Position numbers and translations under genes: made by a program. From the NCBI RefSeq assembly GCF_032108445.1, contig NZ_CP134876.1, positions 5,518,001 through 5,582,000 on the forward strand: DNA of 64,000 nucleotides, in the 5' to 3' direction. The notes under the pieces are model-generated. The model was not told where the DNA came from. It did not search any database and worked only from the letters and a program-made list of their open reading frames with translations. This stretch comes from Micromonospora halotolerans. Its GTDB lineage: Bacteria > Actinomycetota > Actinomycetes > Mycobacteriales > Micromonosporaceae. Shown here piece by piece: positions 16,651-24,631 of this stretch (its first letter is position 1; each line of letters opens with the position of its first letter).

Positions 16651-16674
16651 TCACGTCCCCGTGGGAAGGTCCCC

Positions 16675-18042
16675 ATGCTCGCCGTCTCCGCGCGCGTGCC
16701 CGCCGAGCGCCGGCTCGCCGTCACGCTCTACGCCTACGCGTTCCTCACCGACCTGGTCCTGCTCTACCCGGTCTACACGCTGCTCTTCGCCGACACCGGG
16801 CTGTCGGTCGGGCAGATCTCCTCGCTCTTCGTCCTCTGGTCGGCCGCCGGCATCCTGCTGGAGGTGCCCTCGGGCGCCTGGGCCGACGCGGTCTCGCGGC
16901 GGCTGCTGCTGTGCCTCGCCCCGCTGCTGACCGCCGCCGGCTTCGCTCTCTGGGTGCTCGTCCCGTCCTACCCGGCGTTCGCCGCCGGCTTCCTGCTCTG
17001 GGGCGCGGGCGGCGCACTGCGCTCCGGCGCCCTGGAGGCGCTGGTCTGGACCGAGCTGGACCGGCTCGGCGCCGCCGGCCGGTACGCCCGGCTGGCCGGC
17101 CGGGCGAGGACCGCCGAGCTGCTCGGGGTGGTCGGCGCCATGGGGCTGGCCGCGCCGGTGCTGGCCCTCGGCGGCTACCCGGCCGTGGGTGCCGCGAGCG
17201 TGGCGGCGTGCCTGGCCGCCGCGGCGGTCGCCACCCGGTTCCCCGAGCACCGGGCGCCGGGAGCGGTGCGTCACCGCCAGCCCGGCACGCAGCAGGCCGC
17301 CGGCGACCGGCCCGGCACGGGCCAGGCCGGCACGGACCAGCCCGGCTTGCAGCAGCCCGGCGGCGACCGGCCCGGCACGGGCCAGGCCGGCGGCGACCGG
17401 CGCGACGCGGACGAGCCCGGCTGGCTGGGCAGCCTTCGCGGCGGGCTGGCCGAGGCCCGCGCCGACCGGTCGGTGCGGGCGGCGCTGCTGCTGGTGCCGG
17501 CGGTCGCCGCCGTGTGGGGCGGCCTGGACGAGTACACGCCGCTGCTGGCCCGCGACACCGGGGTCTCGGCGGCCACCGTGCCGCTGCTGCTCCTGCTGGT
17601 CTGGGCCGGCACCACCGTGGGCGGGCTGCTGGCGCCGGTGGGGGAGCGGCTGACCGACCGGGGCTTCGCCGCGCTGCTGGCCGGCGCCGCGCTGGCCCTG
17701 GCCGCGGGCGCCCTGCTCCGTCACCCGGCCGGGTTCGTCCTGGTGGGCGTCGCGTTCGCGGCGTTCCAGCTCGCCACCGTGCTGGCCGACGTCCGGCTGC
17801 AGGCCCGGATCAGCGGGCCCGACCGGGCGACGGTCACCTCGGTGGCGGGGATGGCCACCGACGTGACGATCATCGCGGTCTACGCCGGGTACGGCCTCGT
17901 GGCGGGCGCCGCCGGCCACGCGGTGGCGTTCGCGGTGGCCGTGCTGCCCTACCTGCTGCTGGCCGGCCGCCTGGCCAGCCGCGGTCCCGCCCGCCAAATC
18001 CGGGCGAATAGGTCGTTGCCCGAAAATACCGGTGTTTCCTGA
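16675..18042 (+). CDS. MFS transporter with tandem-repeat central loop
   Basis: A 455-residue major facilitator protein from ATG 16675, with a GGGAAGG site just upstream. About twelve hydrophobic helices are visible. The family motif between helices 2 and 3 is 'EVPSGAWADAVSRR', typical of DHA1-like exporters. The central cytoplasmic loop (about 195-260) is extended by a 20-residue tandem repeat rich in Gly, Gln, Pro and Asp, caused by a 60-bp duplication. The substrate is unknown; many relatives export drugs or metabolites. It is transcribed alone after the preceding hairpin; the stop lies just before the transketolase promoter area. Confidence 0.85.
   Translation: MLAVSARVPAERRLAVTLYAYAFLTDLVLLYPVYTLLFADTGLSVGQISSLFVLWSAAGILLEVPSGAWADAVSRRLLLCLAPLLTAAGFALWVLVPSYPAFAAGFLLWGAGGALRSGALEALVWTELDRLGAAGRYARLAGRARTAELLGVVGAMGLAAPVLALGGYPAVGAASVAACLAAAAVATRFPEHRAPGAVRHRQPGTQQAAGDRPGTGQAGTDQPGLQQPGGDRPGTGQAGGDRRDADEPGWLGSLRGGLAEARADRSVRAALLLVPAVAAVWGGLDEYTPLLARDTGVSAATVPLLLLLVWAGTTVGGLLAPVGERLTDRGFAALLAGAALALAAGALLRHPAGFVLVGVAFAAFQLATVLADVRLQARISGPDRATVTSVAGMATDVTIIAVYAGYGLVAGAAGHAVAFAVAVLPYLLLAGRLASRGPARQIRANRSLPENTGVS
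17281..17400 (+). repeat. 60-bp tandem repeat in the MFS central loop
   Basis: 17281-17340 and 17341-17400 are near-identical 60-base units encoding 20 residues each (PGTQQAAGDRPGTGQAGTDQ and PGLQQPGGDRPGTGQAGGDR). The copies differ most at the start and at the last ten bases, so the duplication is not brand new. It lies in frame in a loop where length change is tolerated. Confidence 0.85.
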
Positions 18043-18130
18043 TTACGGTATGGGCGGAAGTGGCCGGCGCCGGTCGTCCCCGGGCGGCCTGGCGATCGGC
18101 GTGGGCTGGTCGGGACGGAGGCGACGCGGC

Positions 18131-19990
18131 GTGACGATGGAAGCAGAGCGCACCCTGCGCGACGAGGAGCTGGCCGGGCTGGCCGACCTCGCCGCCCAGC
18201 TCCGGATCGACTCGATCCGGTGCAGCACCCGGGCCGGCTCGGGCCACCCCACGTCGAGCCTGTCCGCGGCCGACCTGCTCGCGGTGCTGATCTCCCGCCA
18301 CCTGCGCTACGACTGGTCCTACCCGGGCAACCGGGCCAACGACCACCTGATCTTCTCCAAGGGCCACGCCTCGCCGCTGCTGTACGCGGTCTTCCGGGCG
18401 ACCGGCGCGATCAGCGAGCAGGAGCTGCTGGAGTGCTACCGCCAGTCCGGCTCCCGCCTCCAGGGTCACCCCACCCCGGCCCTGCCCTGGGTGGACGTCG
18501 CGACCGGCTCGCTCGGCCAGGGGCTGCCGGTCGGCGTCGGCGTCGCCCTGGCCGGGCGGTACCTGGACAAGCTGCCGTTCCACGTCTGGGTGCTCTGCGG
18601 CGACAGCGAGACGGCCGAGGGCTCCATCTGGGAGGCCCTGGACAAGGCCGGCCACTTCGGGCTGCGCAACCTCACCGCGATCGTGGACGTGAACCGGTTC
18701 GGCCAGCGCGGGCCGACCGAGCTGGAGTGGGACCTGGACACCTACCGCCGGCGCGTCGAGGCGTTCGGCTGCCGTCCCATCGTGGTCGACGGGCACGACC
18801 TGGCCGCGATCGACGAGGCGTTCGGGCAGGCCCGGGAGGCGACCGGCCCGACGGTGGTGCTGGCCCGGACCGTCAAGGGCAAGGGCGTGCCGGAGATCGA
18901 GAACCGGCCGGACTGGCACGGCAAGGCCCTCGAAGCGGACCAGGCCGAGCGGGCCGTCCAGGCCCTCGGCGGGGTGCGGCAGATCCGGGTCGCCGGACCG
19001 CGGCCCGCCGCCGCGCCGCCGGCCCCCGCCGCCGCCGGGCCGCCACCGGAGCTGCCCCGGTACGAGAAGGGGACGAAGGTGGCCACCCGCAACGCGTACG
19101 GGGACGCGCTGCGCGCGCTGGGCGTCCGGCCGGACGTGGTGGTCCTCGACGGCGAGGTCAGCGACTCGACCCGGGCGGACAAGTTCGCCGAGGCGTACCC
19201 GGACCGCTTCTTCGAGATGTTCATCGCCGAGCAGCAGCTGGTCGCGGCCGCGGTGGGCCTGCGGGTCCGTGGTTACCGGCCGTTCGCGGCCACCTTCGCC
19301 GCGTTCCTGTCCCGCGCCTACGACTTCATCCGGATGGCCGGCATCTCGCGGGCCGACATCGCCCTCGCCGGCTCGCACGCGGGGGTGGAGATCGGCCCGG
19401 ACGGTCCCTCCCAGATGGGGCTGGAGGACCTCGCCGCCCTGCGCGCCGTGCACGGGTCGACGGTGCTCTACCCGAGCGACGCCGTCTCCTGCGCGGCCCT
19501 GGTCGCCGCCATGGCCGACCGGGAGGGCGTCAGCTACCTGCGCACGACCCGCGGCAAGTACCCGGTGCTCTACGACAACGGGGAGGACTTCCCGGTCGGC
19601 GGCAGCAAGGTGCTGCGCGACGGGACCGACGTGGCGCTCATCGGCGCCGGGGTGACCGTGCACAACTGCCTGGCGGCCGCCGACGAGCTGGCCCGCGAGG
19701 GCATCGACGCCCGGGTGATCGACCTCTACTCGGTGAAGCCGGTCGACCGGCAGCGGCTGCTCGACGCCGTGCGGGACACCGGCGGCCGGTTGGTGGTGGT
19801 CGAGGACCACTACCCGCAGGGCGGGCTGGGTTCCGCCGTGCTGGAGGAGCTGGCCGACCTGGCCGAGCCGGTGCGGGTCAGCCACCTGGCCGTACGCGGG
19901 CTGCCCGGCTCCGGAACCCCGGCCCAGCAGATGGACCGGGCGGGCATCGGCGCCTTCGCCATCGTCGGCGCGGCGCGCGCCCTGGCCTGA
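18131..19990 (+). CDS. tkt: Transketolase, single-chain
   Basis: The start is GTG 18131 behind ACGGAGG (18114-18120); ATG 18137 is an alternative. The 619-residue enzyme moves two-carbon ketol units between sugar phosphates using thiamine diphosphate. Landmarks are 'RAGSGHPTSSLSAADLLAVL', 'SKGHASPLLYAVF', the ThDP motif 'CGDSETAEGSIWEALDKAG ... IVDVNRFGQ' and the catalytic 'FIAEQQLVAAAVGLRVRG'. A Pro/Ala-rich linker at about 290-315 joins the two halves. The GHPTS start and overall length (about 620) resemble the animal-type branch rather than the longer bacterial TktA. It stands alone, not in a pentose-phosphate cluster, so it may be a second transketolase. Confidence 0.9.
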   Translation: MTMEAERTLRDEELAGLADLAAQLRIDSIRCSTRAGSGHPTSSLSAADLLAVLISRHLRYDWSYPGNRANDHLIFSKGHASPLLYAVFRATGAISEQELLECYRQSGSRLQGHPTPALPWVDVATGSLGQGLPVGVGVALAGRYLDKLPFHVWVLCGDSETAEGSIWEALDKAGHFGLRNLTAIVDVNRFGQRGPTELEWDLDTYRRRVEAFGCRPIVVDGHDLAAIDEAFGQAREATGPTVVLARTVKGKGVPEIENRPDWHGKALEADQAERAVQALGGVRQIRVAGPRPAAAPPAPAAAGPPPELPRYEKGTKVATRNAYGDALRALGVRPDVVVLDGEVSDSTRADKFAEAYPDRFFEMFIAEQQLVAAAVGLRVRGYRPFAATFAAFLSRAYDFIRMAGISRADIALAGSHAGVEIGPDGPSQMGLEDLAALRAVHGSTVLYPSDAVSCAALVAAMADREGVSYLRTTRGKYPVLYDNGEDFPVGGSKVLRDGTDVALIGAGVTVHNCLAAADELAREGIDARVIDLYSVKPVDRQRLLDAVRDTGGRLVVVEDHYPQGGLGSAVLEELADLAEPVRVSHLAVRGLPGSGTPAQQMDRAGIGAFAIVGAARALA

Positions 19991-19997
19991 CGGCTCC

Positions 19998-20022
19998 CCG
20001 GCGCGTGAACCGGCCGCGCCGG
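19998..20022. terminator. Stem-loop between convergent transketolase and ligase genes
   Basis: CCGGCGCG at 19998-20005 pairs perfectly with CGCGCCGG at 20015-20022 around a nine-base loop, in the 40-base gap between converging genes. It can act as a bidirectional terminator. Confidence 0.55.
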
Positions 20023-20030
20023 CCTCCGGC

Positions 20031-20996
20031 TCACCGTCGCAGCCGGATCTCGGCCGGATCGCGGTCGCTGCGCAGGCCCTTCCAGGAGGGGTGGCGCAGT
20101 CGGCCGTCGGGTGTCCACGACCGGAAGGTGACGTCACCGACCAGCACGGGGTCGACCCAGATGGCGTGCCGGGCGTGCTCGCGCGGCACCGGGGCGGCGA
20201 AGGGCGGGTCCGGCCGGGTCAGCGGCTCCAGGCGGCCGGCCAGGTCGCGCAGCACGGCCTGGGTGAAGCCGGTCCCCACCTGCCCGATGTAGTGCAGCCG
20301 GTCGTGCTCGTCGTACCCGCCGAGCAGCAGGGATCCGATGGCGCCGGACCGCCGGCCGGAGCCCGGCTTCCAGCCGCCCACGATCACCTCGACAGTCTCG
20401 TTGAGCGGCACCTTGACCCACGCCGCGCCCCGCCGGCCCGGCTCGTACGGCGACCGGAGCTGCTTGGCGACCACCCCTTCCAGTCCGAGGTCGGCCGCCG
20501 CCGTGGCCAGGTCCCGGCCGGCCTCGCCGGTCCAGTAGGGCGGCGTCTCGACGGTCTCGCCGCTGAGCCCCAGCCCCTCCAGCGCGGCGCGCCGCTCGGT
20601 GTACGGCAGAACGGTGGTGTCCCGACCGTCGAGGTGCAGCAGGTCGAACAGGTAGTACCGGACCGGGGTCGAGGCGACCAGCGCGGCGGCCGGCGCCCGG
20701 ACGTGCATCCGTCGCTGGAGCGCGGAGAAGCTGGGCCGGCCGCCGGCGTCGAGCGCCACGATCTCGCCGTCGAGCACCGCCCGCCGGCCGGCCAGGAGGT
20801 CGGCGAGCTCGCCCAGCTCCGGGTACGCCCGGGTGACGTCCCGGTCGTTGCGGCTGAGCAGCCGCAGCCCACGGTTGACGTACGCGACCGCCCGCACGCC
20901 GTCCCACTTGAACTCGTAGGCCCAGCCGGGCCCGGTGGGCAGCGCGCCGAGCCCGGCGAGCATCGGCGGCACGAGCGTCGGCATCCTGGCGGCCAC
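20031..20996 (-). CDS. ATP-dependent DNA ligase (LigD ligase-domain type)
   Basis: A 321-residue stand-alone ligase. The nucleotidyltransferase domain (about 1-195) has motif I 'EFKWDGVRA' with the adenylated Lys30, 'LDGEIVALD' (motif III), 'YYLFDLLHLDG' (motif IIIa), 'EGVVAKQLRSPYEPG' (motif IV) and 'AAWVKVPL' (motif V). The OB-fold domain (about 200-321) has 'YIGQVGTGFTQ' and 'RHAIWVDPVLV'. This matches the ligase module of bacterial non-homologous end joining, here without polymerase or nuclease modules. No Ku gene is nearby. It converges with the transketolase gene. Confidence 0.9.
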   Translation of the reverse strand: MAARMPTLVPPMLAGLGALPTGPGWAYEFKWDGVRAVAYVNRGLRLLSRNDRDVTRAYPELGELADLLAGRRAVLDGEIVALDAGGRPSFSALQRRMHVRAPAAALVASTPVRYYLFDLLHLDGRDTTVLPYTERRAALEGLGLSGETVETPPYWTGEAGRDLATAAADLGLEGVVAKQLRSPYEPGRRGAAWVKVPLNETVEVIVGGWKPGSGRRSGAIGSLLLGGYDEHDRLHYIGQVGTGFTQAVLRDLAGRLEPLTRPDPPFAAPVPREHARHAIWVDPVLVGDVTFRSWTPDGRLRHPSWKGLRSDRDPAEIRLRR

Positions 20997-21118
20997 GTCC
21001 CGATCCTGGCCGTCGCGGCCCGGCGCGACGCCGGTTTCCCGGCTTTCGCCTGAACGGCGGTCGTTTGTGGTGGTCGCCTGCGGGTAGCCACGCGGTCTCC
21101 GGGACGGAAGGACCGACG

Positions 21119-21508
21119 ATGGCGGAGCTGGAGTTCGTGGCGAAGGTGGCCGCTCGGGCGGGCCTCCCGGCCGACACCGCGCGATCCCTGACCGAGGCCA
21201 CCCTGCGCACCCTCGCCGAGCGGATCAGCGGCGGCGAGGCGGCGGACCTGGCCGACCACGTGGCGCACGAGCTGCGACCGCTGCTGGCCCGGGCCCGTCC
21301 CGAGGAGCCGGAGGCCTTCGGGTACGACGAGTTCCTGCGCCGGGTGGCCGACCGTGCCGGCACGGCGCCGGATCTGGCCGAGCGCGGCGCGCGGGCCGTG
21401 CTGCAGACCCTGCACCGGGTGGTCGGGCACGTCGAGTTCGAGCAGGCCCTGGCCGAGCTGCCGCGGGAGATCGGGGCGCTGGCCCAGCCGGTGCCCCGCA
21501 CGCCCTGA
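21119..21508 (+). CDS. DUF2267 domain protein
   Basis: ATG 21119 follows GGAAGG. The 129-residue all-helical protein matches the DUF2267 pattern: an N-terminal 'FVAKVAARAGLPADTARSLT' helix pair, 'LADHVAHELRPLLAR' and a second similar half with 'YDEFLRRVADRAG' and 'VVGHVEFEQALAELPREIGAL'. These proteins are small and soluble, widespread in actinobacteria, with no established function. It is followed after 73 bases by the mycothiol-type enzyme on the same strand, but that gene has its own promoter-like signal. Confidence 0.82.
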   Translation: MAELEFVAKVAARAGLPADTARSLTEATLRTLAERISGGEAADLADHVAHELRPLLARARPEEPEAFGYDEFLRRVADRAGTAPDLAERGARAVLQTLHRVVGHVEFEQALAELPREIGALAQPVPRTP

Positions 21509-21569
21509 CCGGGTCAGTGCGGGACGAAACACGCGCCGGTGGCTCCACCGGGGGCGGCCGGCCGGCCAC

Positions 21570-21575
21570 TACCGT
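21570..21575 (+). promoter_or_regulatory. -10 element placing a leaderless start
   Basis: TACCGT lies six bases before ATG 21582, and no ribosome binding site is present. This is the layout of leaderless actinobacterial transcripts, where transcription starts at or next to the start codon. No clear -35 is seen. Confidence 0.45.
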
Positions 21576-21581
21576 GGGCTG

Positions 21582-22376
21582 ATGGCCGCCCTGAGCTTCG
21601 ACCGCCACCGCGCCGAGATCGTCGCCCAGAGCGACCTGCTCCGTACCCACCTCGACCGCGCCGACCTCACCACGCCCGTCGCCTCCTGCCCGGGCTGGAA
21701 CGTCGGCCAGCTGGCCCGGCACCTCGGCGGCGGTCAACGCTGGGCGGCCGAGGTGGTGCGCACGCGTGCCGAGCGGCCGCCGTCGGACACCCACTTCCGC
21801 GACCTGTCCCCGTACGCCGACGAGGAGCCGGCGGTGGTCGGCCCCTGGCTGGTGGAGGGCGCCGCCGCGCTGGCCGACGCGCTCGGTGCGGCGGGGCCCG
21901 ACGTGGCCACCTGGACGCCGCTGGCGGTGCCGGCCGCGGGGGTGTTCTGGGCGCGGCGGTTCGCCAACGAGACGCTGCTGCACCGCGCCGACGCCGCCCT
22001 CGCGCTGGGCGTGGACTTCGCCGTCGACCCGGCGGTGGCGGTCGACGCGCTGGACGAGTGGCTGGAGCTGGGCTCCCTGCCGCAGATGCTGGACTTCTAC
22101 CCGCACCGGCGCGACCTGCTCGGCCCCGGGCGCACCCTGCACCTGCACGCCACCGACGTGCCCGCCGAGCTGGGCGCCGAGTGGCTGGTGGACCTCACGG
22201 GGGACACCCTCGCGTGGCGGCGGGCGCACGAGAAGGCGACCGTGGCGGTCCGCGGCCCGGTGACCGAGCTGCTGCTGATGGTCTACCGGCGGCGACCGGT
22301 CGACCCGGCGGTGGTCGAGGTCCTCGGCGACGGGAAGCTGCTGGACCTCTGGCTGGATCGGGTCGCGTTCGGCTGA
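21582..22376 (+). CDS. Maleylpyruvate isomerase family mycothiol-dependent enzyme
   Basis: The 264-residue product starts at ATG 21582, chosen from the -10 spacing and the family N-terminus. The N-terminal DinB-like four-helix domain (about 1-150) carries 'CPGWNVGQLARHLGGGQRW' and 'FANETLLHRADAALALG', which hold the His residues of the divalent metal site in mycothiol-dependent maleylpyruvate isomerases. The C-terminal domain (about 165-264) ends with 'GPVTELLLMVYRRRPVDP', typical of this family. The true substrate is uncertain, since most members are uncharacterised mycothiol transferases. It converges with the GntR regulator, 19 bases away. Confidence 0.85.
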   Translation: MAALSFDRHRAEIVAQSDLLRTHLDRADLTTPVASCPGWNVGQLARHLGGGQRWAAEVVRTRAERPPSDTHFRDLSPYADEEPAVVGPWLVEGAAALADALGAAGPDVATWTPLAVPAAGVFWARRFANETLLHRADAALALGVDFAVDPAVAVDALDEWLELGSLPQMLDFYPHRRDLLGPGRTLHLHATDVPAELGAEWLVDLTGDTLAWRRAHEKATVAVRGPVTELLLMVYRRRPVDPAVVEVLGDGKLLDLWLDRVAFG

Positions 22377-22395
22377 GCGTCGGGCGGGTGTCAGC

Positions 22396-23130
22396 TCAGC
22401 CGACGGGTTCGGTGGTCTGCTCCCACAGCGACTTCATCTCGTCGAACGCCTGCTCCATGATCTGCACCATGGCCCGGCGGGCCGCGTCGCCGTCGCGGCG
22501 CTGCAGCGCCGAGGCCACGTCGGCGTGCAGCTGCAACGCCTGCTGGTCCGGGTGGTGCGGCATGAGGTGGTAGTGGTGCCGGCCGGTGAGCACCTCGGCG
22601 ACCAGTTCCCGGAGCTTGCCGAACATCTCGTTGCCGGAGGCGGCGAGGATCCGCCGGTGGAACTCGATGTCCAGGCGCAGGAAGCGGTCCTCGTCCCCGG
22701 CCTGCCCGGCGGCCCACATCTTCGCCGCGATCCCGACCAGGTCGCTGGCGTCGTCGGGGGAGATCCGGACGGCGGCCAGCCAGGCGGCGTGCGGCTCGAC
22801 CGCGGTCCGCAGCTCGGTGATCGAGCGGAGCTGGGCCATCCGGCCGGCGGAGGCGAGCCGCCAGCGGATCACCTGCGGGTCGAAGACGTTCCACGCCTCG
22901 GCGGGACGGATCAGGACGCCGACCCGGCGGCGCGTCTCGATGAGGCCCATCGACGCGAGCACCCGGAGGACCTCGCGGATCACCGACCGGGAGACCGCGT
23001 ACCGCTCGACGAGTTCGTCGATGTTGAGCACGGAGCCGGCGGCCAGCTCGCCGCCGCAGACGGCCGTGCCGAGTTCGTCGAGCACGCGGGCGTGCAGCCC
23101 GGTCTCGCCCCCGGAGGAGGAGTGATCCAC
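22396..23130 (-). CDS. FadR-type GntR transcriptional regulator of the hexonate operon
   Basis: A winged-helix domain (about 10-75: 'LNIDELVERYAVSRSVIREVLRVL', 'SMGLIETRRRVGVLI') is joined to an all-helical FCD ligand domain with 'RTAVEPHAAWLAA', 'DIEFHRRILAASGN' and 'HADVASALQRRD', whose Asp and His residues bind metal. The start is set at GTG 23130, since TATGCT at 23144-23139 lies eight bases upstream, fitting a leaderless start; ATG 23142 would add four residues. It is divergent from the sugar-acid transport and catabolic operon, so it very likely represses it and itself, responding to a sugar acid or a KDG-like intermediate. Length (244) is normal. Confidence 0.9.
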   Translation of the reverse strand: MDHSSSGGETGLHARVLDELGTAVCGGELAAGSVLNIDELVERYAVSRSVIREVLRVLASMGLIETRRRVGVLIRPAEAWNVFDPQVIRWRLASAGRMAQLRSITELRTAVEPHAAWLAAVRISPDDASDLVGIAAKMWAAGQAGDEDRFLRLDIEFHRRILAASGNEMFGKLRELVAEVLTGRHHYHLMPHHPDQQALQLHADVASALQRRDGDAARRAMVQIMEQAFDEMKSLWEQTTEPVG

Positions 23131-23138
23131 GCGTCGGA

Positions 23139-23191
23139 GCATATCAGTTGGTGATCAACCCTTGAATAAGTCAGCTTATTCGACCTAGCAT
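23139..23191. promoter_or_regulatory. Divergent promoters with palindromic operator
   Basis: On the plus strand TTGAAT (23162-23167) and TAGCAT (23186-23191) are 18 bases apart and would drive the transport operon. On the minus strand TATGCT (23144-23139) would drive the regulator. An 18-base palindrome GAATAAG-TCAG-CTTATTC at 23164-23181 covers the -35/spacer area of the plus promoter and the -35 area of the minus promoter. A weaker GTTG-N5-CAAC repeat lies next to it (23148-23160). The palindrome is AT-rich against a very GC-rich background and is the likely GntR operator. Confidence 0.7.
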
Positions 23192-23267
23192 CCCGTGGTT
23201 AAGCGGACGTTACAGCGTTGTGGCGCTCTTCCCCCGGGGCGGCGACCACGAGAAAAGGAGAGATGAC

Positions 23268-24557
23268 GTGCGACGTCGATCGATATTCGGTACGTCTCTG
23301 GCCGTGGTTGCCGCCATGGGTCTGGCCGCCTGTGGCGGCGGTGGCGACGACAGCGGCGCGTCCAAGACGGTGCGCGTGACCCTGGCGAACCACGTCTGGA
23401 CGGAGAACATCAAGGCGGCCCTGCCCGAGTTCGAGAAGCAGACCGGGCTCAAGGTCGAGATCACCCAGCTCGGCGAGGACCAGCTCTCCGACCAGTACAA
23501 CGTCAAGCTCAACGCCGGCTCGTCCGACCTCGACGTGATGATGTACCGCCCCCTCCAGGAGGGGAAGCTCTTCGCCAAGAACAAGTACCTGGCCGACCTG
23601 TCCGACCAGGTCAAGTCCAACAAGGACTGGGACTACTCCGACTTCCAGCCCAGCCCGGTCGAGGCCACCACGTACGAGGACAAGCCGGTGGGCGTGCCGA
23701 TCATCACCGAGCAGGAGGTCCTGTACTACCGCAAGGACCTGCTCGCCAAGGCCGGCCTGAGCGCCCCGCCGAAGACCCTCGACGAGCTGAAGGCCGCCGC
23801 CGCGAAGATCAAGGCCAGCGTTCCGGGCACCGCGGGCTTCGTGGCCCGGACCGGCAAGTCGCCGGCGGTCACCCAGTTCTCCAGCTTCCTCTACAGCTTC
23901 GGCGGTGACTTCGTCGACGGCAGCGGCAAGGCGACGGTCAACAGCGACGCCGCCAAGCAGGCGTACGCCTTCTACGGCGGCCTGATCAAGGACTCGGGCC
24001 CGGCCAACGTCAGCACCGACATGAGCTGGCCCGAGGCGATGGCCATCTTCACCCAGGGCAAGGCCGCCTTCTACACCGAGGCCAACTCGCTCTACAAGAA
24101 CGCCACCGACCCGGCCAAGTCCAAGGTGTCCGACACCGTCGGCTTCGCGCCGTTCCCGGCCGGCCCGGCCGGCTCCAAGCCGTACAACATCCCCTCCTGG
24201 GCGCTGGGCGTGAACGACGCCTCGAAGAACAAGAGCAACGCCTGGAAGTTCATCGAGTGGGCCACCGGCAAGGAGCAGACCCTCGCTCAGCAGAAGGCCG
24301 GCGTGCCGGGCGCGCGCACCTCGGTCTGGGCCAACCCGGAGGGCACCGCGAACTACCCGAAGGACCTGGTCGAGGCCATCGCCGCGAGCACCAAGGACGG
24401 CGTCGCCCACGACCGGCCCGTGGTCGTGAAGGTGGGCCAGGCCCGCGAGCTCGTCGGTCAGCCGATCGTCGACGCGATCACCGGCAAGGACGCGGCGGCC
24501 GCCGCCGACACCGCCAACGAGGCCTTCCAGAAGTTCCTGGACGACGAGGCCAAGTAG
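23268..24557 (+). CDS. ABC transporter sugar (acid) substrate-binding lipoprotein
   Basis: GTG 23268 follows an AAAGGAGAG site. The 429-residue product has a lipoprotein signal with lipobox L-A-A-Cys at about residue 20, followed by a Gly/Asp linker. It is a family 1 extracellular solute-binding protein: 'VRVTLANHVWTENIKAALPE' at the start, the hinge region 'DLDVMMYRPLQEGK' and 'EQEVLYYRKDLLAKAGL', and later 'WKFIEWATGKEQ'. It should deliver a sugar acid or related compound to the two permeases encoded just downstream. The strong hairpin after its stop would give it higher transcript levels than the permeases. No ATPase is encoded in the operon, so a shared MsiK-type ATPase is likely. Confidence 0.92.
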   Translation: MRRRSIFGTSLAVVAAMGLAACGGGGDDSGASKTVRVTLANHVWTENIKAALPEFEKQTGLKVEITQLGEDQLSDQYNVKLNAGSSDLDVMMYRPLQEGKLFAKNKYLADLSDQVKSNKDWDYSDFQPSPVEATTYEDKPVGVPIITEQEVLYYRKDLLAKAGLSAPPKTLDELKAAAAKIKASVPGTAGFVARTGKSPAVTQFSSFLYSFGGDFVDGSGKATVNSDAAKQAYAFYGGLIKDSGPANVSTDMSWPEAMAIFTQGKAAFYTEANSLYKNATDPAKSKVSDTVGFAPFPAGPAGSKPYNIPSWALGVNDASKNKSNAWKFIEWATGKEQTLAQQKAGVPGARTSVWANPEGTANYPKDLVEAIAASTKDGVAHDRPVVVKVGQARELVGQPIVDAITGKDAAAAADTANEAFQKFLDDEAK

Positions 24558-24563
24558 CACGCG

Positions 24564-24598
24564 CGCGGGTGGTGGGGCGGCCCGCCCCGCCACCCGCG
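24564..24598 (+). terminator. Intercistronic hairpin after the binding-protein gene
   Basis: 24564-24580 and 24582-24598 are nearly perfect inverted repeats (17 bp, one T-G wobble) with practically no spacer, so the real loop takes a few of the central pairs. It sits between the binding-protein stop and the permease start. Such hairpins typically cause partial termination or protect the upstream RNA. Confidence 0.75.
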
Positions 24599-24631
24599 TA
24601 CCCCTGTCGGTCCGCCCACCCCGGAGATCTC

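Noticed and set aside
18220..20292. 690-codon plus-strand open frame overlapping transketolase
   Set aside because: Shifted frame of the transketolase gene, Arg/Gly/Pro-rich and without family motifs.
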